Below, one piece after another: positions 46,411-58,500 of a stretch of DNA of 64,000 bases (its first letter is position 1; every line of letters starts with the position of its first letter). The notes under the pieces are model-generated. The model saw only the letters and a list, made by a program, of their open reading frames with translations, had not been told where the DNA came from and did no database searches. The stretch comes from Hysterium pulicare CBS 123377 (taxonomy: Eukaryota; Ascomycota; Dothideomycetes; Hysteriales; Hysteriaceae): contig AJFK01000864.1 in the NCBI GenBank assembly GCA_000467715.1, positions 43,798 to 107,797 of the forward strand. Reading direction: 5' to 3'. The position numbers and the translations under genes are program-made.

Positions 46411-47020
46411 TTGTTGTCCACGGAAACCCCCACAAAATCGAGGCAATGGAGCGTTACTCACTGTCGAAAGACAATGAAGAATTAGATATGGAGAACAAGA
46501 GAGATTGGAACCTAGGAAGAATTGGAGTAGTTCATGGCAGAGGACGGTGCTGTTTGTCTCCTTCCAAGGGAACCAAAGATTTGGAGGAACCAAAGGTATA
46601 TTTACACATTGCTAGGGCCGGCTGAAGCAAAGAAACGGATGTATGCAGATCGAATAGCATAACTAACTTGGCTGTTGCGTGCAGATAACGATGGGTGGGG
46701 AAGCGGGGTTTAGAACCTTTTTTAAGAATTATTTCCCTGAGTGTAAAGCTAGTTGGCAGCGAGAATCGAAAACGACTTAGTAAGCAGGTGTCCCACAACT
46801 GATTACCTAGGTACCTAGCTGTTCATGCCGAATTTCCAATCTTGGATACAATCTCGCCTCGAATAAAGAGAAACAAATTTACTTTGTTTCTTCTGCCAGT
46901 TGTCAAAAACCTATACGTGCTGCGCTACTTTGTATTTGGTTCCGAAGACGAGGATAGTGACCATGATGGACAGCTAGGAATTGCTAGGGTGCTGGAAGAC
47001 CATGCAACTGTTATCTTGCT
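46411..47020. other. Intergenic: ALG9 3' region and DUF3445 promoter
   Basis: No gene is supported. The frame of the DUF3445 gene stays open upstream to about 46593 but the extension has no family resemblance. Confidence 0.45.
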
Positions 47021-48991
47021 CTACTGTACAAAATGGACGCTTTGATTTCTGCGACGCAGTAGGCAGTACTGGCCCCACCTCCTGCGATATCGTTCGGGAA
47101 TGAAGGGCCAATCTGGTATCCAAAGAAGTCGGCCAACAACCCCTGTCTGCGCATGATCCAAGAATCTCTCGCATGCCAGGTGTTCCCATATCTCCGTACT
47201 GGATATATGGTTTGGCTCTAGTTCTGAGGGCGTCATGTTGGAGAAATGTGAATCCACAAGGAATTTGCAGAGGCCAATATCAACCTAAGCGTTTCGTTTA
47301 GCTTGCTCTACCAGTGTGCAGCCTGGCGCACCTACATATTTGCCAGGATCTTCTCTATTCTCGTCATTCATGCCATGCGGTGTCAATCTCGCACCGGGAA
47401 ATAACCCGAATCCACCGTTAGCTTCCTTGAATTCACCTGGTAGAAGCCCAGAGAAGTCACTCTTAATGAATTTTGCCTTGACATTATCTGGCAAGAAGTA
47501 GGACGAAGGGAAACGATACCATTCTTTCCCAAGGCAGACAAAGTCGCCTGGATTGGCAATACCCGGTTGCTGCAGAGGTGCATAGATCTTGAGAGGCGCT
47601 GAATATGCCGTGATCGTGCCAATGACCCGTAAAATACCGAAGTCCAACATACCGAGAACAGAAATGCTGATGAGAACTAGTTTCACCCGTGTAGGAATCT
47701 TGCTTGTAACATCTCTTGGATCGATTGAGCCAAAGGAAGTGAGCAGGATGTGCATTGACACAGCCGCGTTCAGCGCCAGCGCGGGATACGCAGGATACAT
47801 GAACCTCTCTTCTTTATGGGGTTGCAAGGTGAAGATGACTAGCCATAAGTAGAAAGGTATCACACAGACAAGTCCATGAAGGAGGGTCTGGTTGGAGATA
47901 CTTTTCCTGCGGAGGAAATGCTGAAAAAGGAGTAATGGGAGGGCACTCATTGCAAGAAGAAACCATGCATTGAAGTTCAAAAACAAATTGCGCACATAAA
48001 AGTGCCAAGGTTCGACGCCGTATATGTTGGGCCCTTTGCTAGGCCCGCTAAAAACGTTGTATAGCACAATGTTCAGAGGCACGCACACCAACTTTCTGTA
48101 AAAGAAAGAGTCGATGCATGTTTGAATTGCCTGTTATGACACAATTAGTAGGAACTTGATGTGGAAATGATTGTGCATACCAGAATAATGAATGACCTAA
48201 CACTACCGTCCAAAATCCTTCGACAAGTGTTCCAGACTTCTCCAGTCATGGACGCCAGCAATATCTCTTCGAGAATGAAGGGCACGATTAGGGCACCAGC
48301 AAATGGCCATCCTAATAGGCTACCCAAAGCAAACCAAAAAATGCCTTGAGCGGTTTTGAGGCCACCCCGACAATCCATAAAGGCTGCAAAACCGAGCATT
48401 GTTGTGTACATGGCGAAGCTTGAGGGTAGATATGCGGCTGACGCATGATACATTCCCGGGCTAAAAATCATAGCCATCATGAAGAAGACTGCGACTCGTG
48501 GATTCATCGTTCGCGAGATAGTGGCATGAAGACGAGTCTCACAAACGGCACAGACTAGTGCGAGCAGTGATCGGAGCAGATAGAATTCGGAGACTTTTCT
48601 GCCAAATGGTACGAAGCGCCCAATCCATATCACAATGGCATGCATGCCAGTATATGCCCAGCTTCTTATAGCATATTGGGGGGAATACTCCCAGGTTTGG
48701 AGGCCATAGCCATGATTCAGGTAGTGGGTAGGCTCCCAGTAATTGAATACCTCATCGCAGTCCTGGATCGGTGAGAAAAGCGCGGCGACAAGATGGGTCG
48801 CGAGGAATATGTAGAAAGCAATAATAGGTGCAACATGGGGAGATGGTGAGTGCGGCTTTCTGCGGGTGCGAGGACTTTGTCAGCTCAAGCTCCCTGCGAA
48901 CAAAGGCACACAAAGCATACGCTGAGAAATCTGCAGAAGGCGCCGCAGGATTCGATCGCGAAGAAGCTCCTCGACCTGTCTTGGGCGGCAT
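47021..48991 (-). CDS. ALG9: Alpha-1,2-mannosyltransferase Alg9 (dolichol-linked oligosaccharide synthesis)
   Basis: Four exons (48921-48991, 48181-48859, 47336-48130, 47021-47284) give 602 aa. GT22-family, multi-pass ER membrane enzyme that adds alpha-1,2-mannoses to lumenal Man-GlcNAc2-PP-dolichol from Dol-P-Man. Signature text: FSPIQDCDEVFNYWEPTHYL with the acidic first-loop motif, YGLQTWEYSPQYAIRSWAYT, AAYLPSSFAMYTTMLGFA, GWPFAGALIVPF and HKEERFMYPAYPALALNAAV. A TAG at 47285-47287 seems to truncate the gene, but it is the acceptor end of a 51-nt intron (47285-47335, GTAGGT...GCTAAAC...CTTAG) whose removal gives DPGKYVDIGLCKFLVDSHF and the expected tail (EPNHISSTEIWEHLACERF, RLLWIPDWP, RRRWGQYCLLRRR). 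Intron 1 is 61 nt, intron 2 is 50 nt. Confidence 0.92.
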
Positions 48992-49209
48992 GGCGGACGG
49001 GGAGATGTAGAGTTAATCGTTTCGTAGGTGTTACGTAGGTTGGAGTACAATACATGTACTTGCATAAAGCTTTGACCTTCGAAAACTTACATATTTTCTC
49101 CTCTATTATTGTCCATTCGCCTACAACCTCCACTCCTCAACACTTAGTGACACCGGCCATCTCACCTCTCGCATACCTTGTATTGCCATCGATCATTCTG
49201 CGTGCATGA
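48992..49209. promoter_or_regulatory. Bidirectional promoter between ALG9 and NAF1
   Basis: 218 bp between the two start codons. No strong TATA box. A four-codon upstream frame (ATG AAT GAA TAA, 49206-49217) overlaps the NAF1 start codon. Confidence 0.4.
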
Positions 49210-51411
49210 ATGAATAACGCCTTGGATATGTCAGACTCGTTATTGTCTGCGCAGCCTCCTGCGAAGAGGGTCTGCCTTGAACAACCGAGCTACGCAGCTT
49301 TCGAGCGGCCCGGCACACCTGTTGATGACTTGGACGACGACCTCTACGATACTACGCCAGTGAAGGCTTTATCTCCCTACGTGAGACCCAAAGATACTTC
49401 CTCCTCCAGAGCTGGACCCTCTTCCGAGCCTGGCCTGGCCTGCATCCACATACCTGGCCTTCGACTGCTCGATGGCACTAGTCAAGGTCTGCTTCCCAAT
49501 GAGCATAGCACGCCAGCCGCAAATAACGAAGAGGATACATACACACATAGCAATCAACAGCTTGACCCCCAATCTAGATCAGTCAGTGGGAATGGAGCGC
49601 TAAATGTACATTTAGGTGAGATCGCGGGCAATACAGAATCACTCTATGTGGATCATGAGCCGGCGCAGGCAACAAAAAATGTCGAGGCCATCACCACCTC
49701 TGAAGGCGCCTCGATTCTCGATCAGATGGGATTTGTTACACCAGAAAAATCTGCTCCAGTCTTCAAGGAAATTGTAGGAGAGCAGGAACCCGAACCCGCA
49801 GGAACAACCCGGAGTATCCCCACCGAGGGAAAGGATGGCGTCAAGACAGATTTTTTCCTTGTGGGCGAAGCTCACAAAGGAGATGAAGTGGCCGAATGGC
49901 AGCTCGACTCTTCGGATACAGACTCGTCATCACCCGCCTCCAGCGATGAGTCCAGCGAGGATAGCTCTGACGATGACGAAACTGCTTTACTAGGTGCAGA
50001 AGAACAAGCTCGCATACTGATGCAAGCCGACGTCGACGAGGATCCAGGCGCGAGCGAAGCAAACGTACTGCGAACCAAGAATGAATCAGAGGAGAAATAT
50101 GAAAAACCCCAAATCAATATAACAGCAGACATGAAGATCACCGAACTTGGAAACGTTGAGTCCATGGTTGAGTCCATGGTCCTCATAAAAGCGAATGTGT
50201 CGGGCGAATATCAAGTTCTGGAAGCTGGATCGGTCTTATGCTTGAGGGACAGGTCCGTTGTCGGAACCGTTGCAGAAACACTCGGCAGAGTTCACGAGCC
50301 GCGGTACCTTGTTGGGTTCTCGAATGTCTCCGATATAGCCGCTTCTGGGATTGGGCAAGATACTACCATATTCTACGTGGATCAGCACTCTACCTTTGTC
50401 TTCACCCAACCTTTGAAAGGTTTGAAGGGTACAGATGCCTCCAACGTTCACGATGAAGAGGTAGGACCGAATGAAATCGAGTTCTCCGATGATGAGGCTG
50501 AAGCGGAATACAAACGGAACCTAAAGCAAGCAAAGAAAGCCAGGGTGGATACCCGGCGTGATCCTCAACAAACAGAGAACCGGCATCGAAGCTATGATAC
50601 GCCCGCAAGTTCACAGAGTAGGCAATATGAAAGTGGAGGCCTCAATTACAGTGATGATGAGGATATGGGCATGTACAAACCCCTTGCGAGACCAGATCAT
50701 TTTGAAGATATTGTGGGTGCGGGCGCACCAATTGAGGATCGCAGCCACATCAAGAGGGGAAGTGTACGGGCAAACAGGGGCTGGGGGGATCGTGGACGTG
50801 GAAGCCGTGGAAGAGGAGGCCTACGCGGTGACCGTGGTGGTCGGCATTCCAGACCGTCAGAACGGCATGGGCGTCAAGACCACAATCGCCATGATCACAT
50901 CCGTCCTGACACCAGATCGCGGTCATCTCGATCACCTGCTCAACATTATTTCAGTCCTCCTCCGAACCGTCAAGTCGCTACACCTGCCACTGTGCCTACC
51001 TCCATGCCGCCGTTCACATCACCTATTGTCAATTCTCAATCATTTGCTTGGAACCAAGCCGATTGGCTGGCAGCTGGTACATCTAACCTGCAGCATTCCC
51101 AGATACCGGAAGGCCCCGCAAGCCCTGGAGGATCTATCCCTGCTGGTGCCTATGTTAACCCAGCCTTTTTTCCATCCACAAGCCAGGCAGCGCCTCAGGG
51201 GATTGGTTTGCCCGCTCATGGACAATGGCAGACGGCAGCGCAGCATCCAAATTGGGCTGCGTTAGCGCAATTCTTCCAATCTGCAAGCCAGAATCAATCT
51301 GTGGCGCCAGTGAACGGCAATGCCCAGGCGTCGGATCCGCAGGCTGCCTATAGGGCCGCACAGCAGCAAATTGAGCTTCTTCGAGCATTGGGAAGGGGCT
51401 CGGGATCGTAA
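49210..51411 (+). CDS. NAF1: H/ACA snoRNP assembly factor Naf1
   Basis: Intronless, 733 aa. The Gar1/Naf1 core is at about residues 315-420 (KITELGNVESMVESMVLIKA, VLEAGSVLCLRDRSVVGTVAETLG, EPRYLVGFSNVSDIA, TTIFYVDQHSTFVFTQPLKGLKG) followed by GTDASNVHDEEVGPNEIEFSDDEAEAEYKR in separated conserved blocks. An acidic Ser-rich segment precedes the core, and an Arg/Gly-rich patch (RGRGSRGRGGLRGDRGG) and a Pro/Gln-rich tail follow. Naf1 is a shuttling chaperone that holds Cbf5 during assembly of H/ACA snoRNPs and is replaced by Gar1. The two-part acidic plus Gar1-like layout and length separate it from Gar1 itself. The start at 49210 overlaps a tiny upstream frame; the next in-frame ATG is at residue 7. 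Confidence 0.92.
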   Translation: MNNALDMSDSLLSAQPPAKRVCLEQPSYAAFERPGTPVDDLDDDLYDTTPVKALSPYVRPKDTSSSRAGPSSEPGLACIHIPGLRLLDGTSQGLLPNEHSTPAANNEEDTYTHSNQQLDPQSRSVSGNGALNVHLGEIAGNTESLYVDHEPAQATKNVEAITTSEGASILDQMGFVTPEKSAPVFKEIVGEQEPEPAGTTRSIPTEGKDGVKTDFFLVGEAHKGDEVAEWQLDSSDTDSSSPASSDESSEDSSDDDETALLGAEEQARILMQADVDEDPGASEANVLRTKNESEEKYEKPQINITADMKITELGNVESMVESMVLIKANVSGEYQVLEAGSVLCLRDRSVVGTVAETLGRVHEPRYLVGFSNVSDIAASGIGQDTTIFYVDQHSTFVFTQPLKGLKGTDASNVHDEEVGPNEIEFSDDEAEAEYKRNLKQAKKARVDTRRDPQQTENRHRSYDTPASSQSRQYESGGLNYSDDEDMGMYKPLARPDHFEDIVGAGAPIEDRSHIKRGSVRANRGWGDRGRGSRGRGGLRGDRGGRHSRPSERHGRQDHNRHDHIRPDTRSRSSRSPAQHYFSPPPNRQVATPATVPTSMPPFTSPIVNSQSFAWNQADWLAAGTSNLQHSQIPEGPASPGGSIPAGAYVNPAFFPSTSQAAPQGIGLPAHGQWQTAAQHPNWAALAQFFQSASQNQSVAPVNGNAQASDPQAAYRAAQQQIELLRALGRGSGS

Positions 51412-52570
51412 TAGAGGCTCGATAGCAAGCCCTGGGGTATATGTTCAATATTGCAATAATCCGGTTTTGGCAATAGAGATGGTGAAGCTCAGCGCTTGGT
51501 GACAAGAGAACGATGCGTGAACCCAAACCAACACAGAGCCCACTCTCTAGACTTTGGAACCACGCATCTTGATGAAATGATTCTTGTCCCTTAGAAAGTG
51601 TACCCGCCACTACTGACTTCGGTATTGCCAGTCTACAAGGATCCATCACTCTCAAGGGTAGCATGTCAGGATTACGCACTCTACAACAAGTGCCCAGTTC
51701 CTAGAGCCAGAGGATCATGGTCGCTTCTGGAGCTCTAGTGTAATCCGCTTGGTGTGAAGAAAGTCGTTGCGATCAGAGCACCAAGTGAATGATAGGTTCG
51801 TGGCAATCCTCTTGAGTGATGGCAGTAGGTAGTAGACAAAGGATGTTGTGTGCAACCATATGCGTGGGCGACGTCGGGAGTATTTGTGAATAAGGCCCGC
51901 TAAGTACTGTGGCTTGCGAAAGCCAGGAGAGCCAAAAGCGGGGCTGACGCGAGACATTGGAAGAAACAGCCAAAAGACGCGGATACCTGTACCGTTTACA
52001 TAAGCTGCACGACGGAATTACGAGGGCTCATAGGCACCTCACTCGGTCCATAGTAATAAAGCAACAATACTAAAAGCTACCCACCCAGACTGTCCTCGTA
52101 CCACATAGATGGATGTGGTTGGTGCTCACGTTGTTGCTTTTGCTGTCGTTTCCAGAGACCGGAGGTGGCAGCGTGGGCATGGATGTGCGGCTGCTGGGAG
52201 CAAATGGCGCCCACTGGTCAAGGGACTCGGGGCGGATGCGGTGCGGTACCATCTGCTTGCAACACTCCGTTAACCCACACCAGCTCCTCCACCACTTCTA
52301 ACACATCGAATTGCTTGCGTCCATCTCCCCTCCATACCCCTCCACCCCATCGCCATCATTGCACTCCGCGCCCCAGTATTGCGCCGCCATACCTCTGTCC
52401 TGGCCCATGTGCTTCTTCACGACACAGTCGAAGCCTCGATGAAGCCCGTCTAGCCCTCCTCGCCCGTCCGGTGCTCGTTGCCGCAGACCTCGAAACCCCA
52501 AGCACCTGTTCCAGACCAAGACACGGTCTCGGGCGCATCGCACCTCTGAGTCGTGTCCCTCCGAGTGACA
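51412..52570. other. NAF1 3' region and adenylate cyclase promoter/leader
   Basis: About 1.15 kb without a supported gene. From about 52270 to 52570 the plus strand is markedly C-rich, probably the 5' leader of the adenylate cyclase mRNA. Several upstream ATGs occur (for example near 52108), so if the leader begins that early it would carry upstream frames. Confidence 0.45.
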
Positions 52571-55500
52571 ATGACGAGAAAGGAGAATGTGGGCAGACAC
52601 GGTTCCACCGAAAGCTCCGGCGCCGACAGTTGGCGGTCGACAGATACAGTAAAAGGCAACTTTGGCGGCCGTACTCGAGGAACGCCCGTCAAGGTCAAGA
52701 CAGCAAAGGACTCTACAGACCGTCAGTACGTATTTGATCCTTCCTTGCGATTCTCATGCCGGTAGTGGACAGTGCTGCTTCCGTTTCAGCCTCTTTGATT
52801 AAGACATGGGGCAGCTTTTCGGACACCCTGTTCTGCTGGTTTTCAAACATTTGGGAACTCACCTCGTTGACTCTGTTGGACTCAAATGTCAAGCCCAATC
52901 GTATGGGAAGCTTTGTCACCACTCTTCCCTAAATAAGGCTTGTCACGCAGTTCTGCAAAGGAGACCTTGCGCAATGCTCCAATATTGTTTCTACATTCGT
53001 CTCAAAGTCGACAATGATCAGCCCTCTTGAACAGAATTGAAGCTGACGAACTCGGTTAGGATCGAGAAGGAGACTGAGATATCTCCAGGCACTGTGCCCC
53101 AATCCGCGCAAACTTCCCGGTCCAAGATCACACCGTGGGAGAATCCTAGAACCACCGATTTTAACAATTACAGAAAAGACCTGGCTGTGCTAGAGACCTC
53201 AGGAGCCAGAATACCGTCTATTTCCCGAAACCCTCCAACTGCCACGTCACCGTCGCCACAGTGCGCTACAGGCGCGAACGGTGCAGTCATGCCCACGAGC
53301 GTGTTTGGTAGCTTCTTCAACGACTCGACCGAAGATGTAGGACAGCTGTCTCCTGGGTTGCGCCCTGGCAGCGGTAAGGAAGATGCCGTTGGCTTTCCAG
53401 ATGACAGAAGGCCGTCAGTCGCAAGCGCAAACACTGTCAGTAGTTCTGGTTCGAAGTCGAGTGTTAGCAGAGGATTTCACAAAAGCCTGCGAGGTTTCTT
53501 TGGCGAGGAGTTTCCAGGAGATTCTCGCCAAAATTCGGACACGAGTCTGGCAACGAACAACCAATATAGTGCCGAAAATCAGTCAACGCGCAGTCTCCGA
53601 AATCGCACCAACTCTGTCAACAATACAATTAGCAGTGCCAACAGTAGGCCTGAGTCGCCTGTAAGCTCTCGGCCAAGGACTCCATTGCCCTCGTCAGAAG
53701 TGACACCATGGGAGTTCCAGGACTTGAAAGTGAGTGTGATTCCATCCAACATGCAGAAGCTTTGAAGGAGCAAGCTGCAGTGCAGATATCCTCGCCTTCC
53801 GTTGATCGCAGTTGCTACTGCTTGTGCGGGGAGACTTAGAAAATTAACTGACATTCATCTTGAAGGAGCTCCCGCAAGGTGAAAATGGTCGTTACTCATC
53901 TGAGCATCAATCTACGAAATCGAGCAAGGGTTCTCATAAACTACGACTTCCCGGCCATCGCCACAACAGAAGCAAGGACGACTCCAAACTAAATGATGCT
54001 CGAAGTGAGATCAGCCAACCTTACCCTTTACGCCCTGTCACGAGTCGGGAAGATTCTTCTTACAGCTTCCGTCGAGGCGAACAACAGATTCCATCGGCAT
54101 TGAGCTCGGCTTTTACCTCCAAGACTAATCTTTTACCTCGCCCTTCGAGTCCCACACCGAGTGCCCTGAGTGAAATGAGTCGAGAGACGCTTACTCAGAG
54201 GTCTCCGGGCACTACGAAACCACGTTCGCTCCTAGACAAACTCAGACGAAATCATAAGGCAGAGCGTGGGACCTCCGACGCACTGAGAGATCTTCCGGCT
54301 TCTACAATATCACTTGCTAAGACCATTCGACAAGAGCCATCTCCCGGAAATGGGAAAAAGAAAAGCGCAGGTGCTGATTCGAATCACAGAGACAAAGTAT
54401 CTGGGGCGAGTAAGGATGGCGCAGTAAAGAGAGAACATGGACGACTGGCCTTCAAGACGAAGCGTGCTGCCGCAAATATTGAACAGCCGCGAGGAAAGGA
54501 TCCAAACGACGCGCGGGTTGATTCGGTGAAGAATGAAGCCTTGTGGTACCTAGACACAGATCTTGAACATATGGACGACATCATCAGCACACAACAGCCT
54601 CCAATGACGCCACCCACTGGTGACGTCCCGACCAGCTGGCCTGCAGATGATCCAACCGTGGACTCTCGCGAACCAGATGGCCTGGCTGGCGCATGGGACG
54701 CTCCGGATTCTTGGGCGGTCAAGCGATTAGAAGACAGGAACCTTGCAAGGCATGGAGAGCCCGAGGAGAATGGGGTTGTGCCCAAGGAAGAAAACGTTGG
54801 CCCCCCTTATTGCGTCCGTATATTTCGAGTGGACTCCACTTTTGCCGTTTTGTCAGTCAGTCTTAATACCACTGTTTCGGATATTATCCAGATTCTCGGA
54901 AAGAAAACCTTCCTTCAAGACGAACTGGATAATTATCATATAGTCATGCGCAAACACGATACTTCTCGGCAATTAGACTCTCAGGAAAGACCACTGCACA
55001 TACAGAAACGGCTTCTGGAGCAAGCAGGCTATACTGAGGCTGATCGTCTTGAAGACGTCGGAAGGGAGGACAACAGCTACTTGTGCCGATTTACATTCCT
55101 TCCCGCCAAAATGAGCGGTTATTCCAGCTTAGAGAAGGATCCCGGTTTTAGTAGAATGACCAAATTTAGTCACATTGACCTTCAAGGCCGGAATCTGATC
55201 ACCATACCTATCACCCTCTATCAGAAGGCGACCGAGATCATATCTCTAAATCTCTCGCGCAACCTTTCTCTGGACGTTCCGAAAGATTTTATTCAAGCCT
55301 GTACCAACCTTCGTGAGATCAAATATACGAGCAACGAAGCATGGAGACTCCCGCCAAGCTTAAGTCTAGCTAGCAGATTGACCATGCTGGATATATCCAA
55401 TAACAGGCTGCAGCAGTTAGAGCATGCTGAGCTGCATAAGTTACACAGCCTGCAAGGTCTTCGCCTCTCCAACAATAAGTTGACACAACTTCCAAGTTAT

Positions 55501-58500
55501 TTTGGCCAATACAGAGCTTTGAGGAGCCTCAATTTGTCTTCGAACTCCCTGCATGAATTTCCTGATTTCCTTTGCGATGTGAGAACTCTGGTGGATCTCG
55601 ACATCAGCTTCAACTCCATTTCGAGCCTTCCGAAAATTGGACAGCTCACATGCCTTGAGAGATTATGGGCCACAAACAACAAGCTCTCTGGTGGATTCCC
55701 GGCCTCCCTTAGCAAACTCATCAATTTACGTGAAATAGACGTTCGGTTCAATGCTCTCGACAGTATGGACGTCATGTCGCAGTTGCCCAGGCTGGAGTAT
55801 CTGATGGTCGGCCACAACTCAATCTCAGCCTTTGAGGGATCATTCCCAAAGATTCGAGTACTGCACTTGAACCATAACCCCGTTACACGTTTCGGTATGA
55901 ATGCTCCTGTACCAACGCTGTCCATCCTGAACCTTGCATCTGCGAAACTAGCCCAGTTACCGGAAGATCTTTTTCAGAAGATATCAGGGCTCACTAAGCT
56001 CATCCTCGACAAAAACCACTTTACGTCACTCTCTTCACAAATCGGGAGACTATATCGCCTGGAACACCTGAGTGTTGCGCGCAACTCCCTCGATGATCTC
56101 CCTGCGGAGATTGGTCGACTTTTAGAGCTTCGGTACCTCGATGTACGCGAGAATAATCTAGGGCGACTTCCGCAGGAGATCTGGCATGCCCGAAGGCTAG
56201 AGACGCTGAATGTCTCGTCTAACGTGTTGGATGCCTTCCCAAAGCCAGGGGCACCGCTTCCTACACACAATGGAGATTTTCCTAATCTTGACGGATCAAC
56301 TCCTGCGTCGACGCCGGGGCTCGGGCCAAGCCCGAGCTATGAAGAGCTTGGGAAATTAGAGGGCTTCGCAGCTGCACGCCGGCCCAGCCAGACGTCCGGA
56401 GGCTATCTAAGTACTGGAACTTCACCCGCCAATTCTCAACGCAAAGGGTCTATGGCATCTGCCTATGGTGGAACTGGTGCAAGAAAACCTTCCGTCGCAT
56501 CTCGCACACCCACGGAAGGTACGCTTACTCCTATATCTCGTAAAGATTCCAGCCTCTCAAACAGGATGGTCACGACATTCGCGGGCTCGTTGCGCCACTT
56601 GTTCCTCGCAGACAATAGGCTTTCTGATGATGTCTTTGATGAGCTTGCTTTACTTCCCGAATTGAGAATTGTCAATCTCTCATACAATGACATTTATGAC
56701 ATCCCGTCGCGCACCATCCGAAGATGGCAGCACCTCGCAGAACTTTACCTATCGGGCAATGATTTAACTTCTCTCCCTGCTGAAGACCTAGAAGAAGTAA
56801 GCTCACTCAAAGTTCTTCACATCAACAGTAATAAATTCCAAGTTCTTCCCGCAGAGCTTGGCAAAGTTGCGAAGCTGGCTATCCTGGATGTTGGTAGCAA
56901 TTCATTAAAATACAATGTCTCAAATTGGCCATACGATTGGAACTGGAATTGGAACCATAACCTGAAGTATCTAAATTTATCTGGTAACAAAAGATTAGAG
57001 ATCAAACCCACAGGGGCTTTCAGTGGTGGTGGAGCCGCTATGCGAGAGGGTCGAGATCTAACGGACTTCACGTCCTTGGTGAATCTGCGGGTCCTTGGGT
57101 TGATGGATGTCACACTGATGGTTCCCTCGGTCCCTGAGCAGACTGAAGATAGGCGAGTGCGTACATCGGGCTCAGCTGTCGGGACTATGGCATACGGTAT
57201 GGCCGACAGCTTGGGCCGAAATGAACACGTCTCAACAATGGATATGGTCATTCCAAGATTTCGTAGCCATGACGACGAGACCATACTAGGCCTGTTTGAT
57301 GGGCAACCTGTGGCAAGTGGAGGTTCCAAGATTTCGACCTTTCTATATGACAACTTCAAGCACCGCTTCTCAGAGGAACTGGAACGCCTGCGACCTCAAG
57401 AAACTGCTGAGGATGCGTTGCGCCGGACGTACTTGGGTCTGAATAAAGACTTGGCTACTGCAGCGACGCAGTCATTGGATACTAAAAATGCGTCTACATC
57501 TGGAGTAGCGCATCGTGGTTCTGTTTCCACGCCAGAACTTGGTGAAGATGATTTACACTCCGGAAGTGTAGCGACCGTCCTATTCCTCAAGGAGATGGAA
57601 CTATATGTATCCAATGTTGGCGATGCACAAGCTCTCCTCATCAGATCAGAAGGAGGCCACAAGATCATCACTCGAAAACACGATCCTGCGGAACCCAGCG
57701 AGCGCGCAAGAATTCGGGAAGCTGGTGGATTTGTTTCACGCCAAGGTAAACTGAACGACGTCCTTGAAGTGTCGCGAGCGTTTGGCTATGTCCAAATGTC
57801 CCCATCCGTCATCGCTGCTCCGCATGTTCTTCATCTCACCCTTGGAGAGACTGATGAAATGATTTTGATGGCCTCTCGAGAGCTCTGGGAATATCTTACC
57901 CCAGATTTTGCTGTCGATGTTGCGCGATCAGAGAGAAGTGACCTGATGCGGGCAGCACAGAAACTTCGGGATTTAGCCATAGCCTTTGGGGCAACCAATA
58001 AGATTATGGTAATGCTAATCGGAGTCAGCGACTTACGAAGCAGGCAGCGAGCGCGTTTCCGGACTCATAGCATGTCGATGGGACCTTCGGGCTCACCTGA
58101 TGATTTCTTCCTTGGTCGCAGGCCCGGCAAACGAGGCCGCGATGCTGTTGCTGACTCCAAATTAGCAAGATTAGATCAGGAGGTCGATGCGCCCACAGGG
58201 GAGGTCAGCCTAATCTTCACGGATATCAAGAACTCGACGCTGCTGTGGGAAACATATCCGATTGCGATGAGGTCCGCTATTAAAATGCACAACGAGCTGA
58301 TGCGCCGTCAACTGCGAATAATCGGAGGCTACGAAGTCAAGACCGAAGGAGATGCATTTATGGTGGCATTCCCTACAGTGACATCTGCATTACTCTGGTG
58401 CTTCACAATCCAGAGTCAACTGTTGGATGTGCAATGGCCGCACGAAATTCTTAGTAGCGTGAACGGGCAAGAGGTTCTCGATGCAGATGGAAATGTGATT

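Noticed and set aside
47021-47335. ALG9 as a pseudogene with a nonsense mutation
   Set aside because: The in-frame TAG is explained by a good 51-nt GT-AG intron and the downstream frame is intact and family-typical.
52165-52737. 190-codon plus-strand frame ahead of the adenylate cyclase
   Set aside because: It starts without ATG, is of C-rich low complexity, and overlaps the better-supported first exon in another frame.
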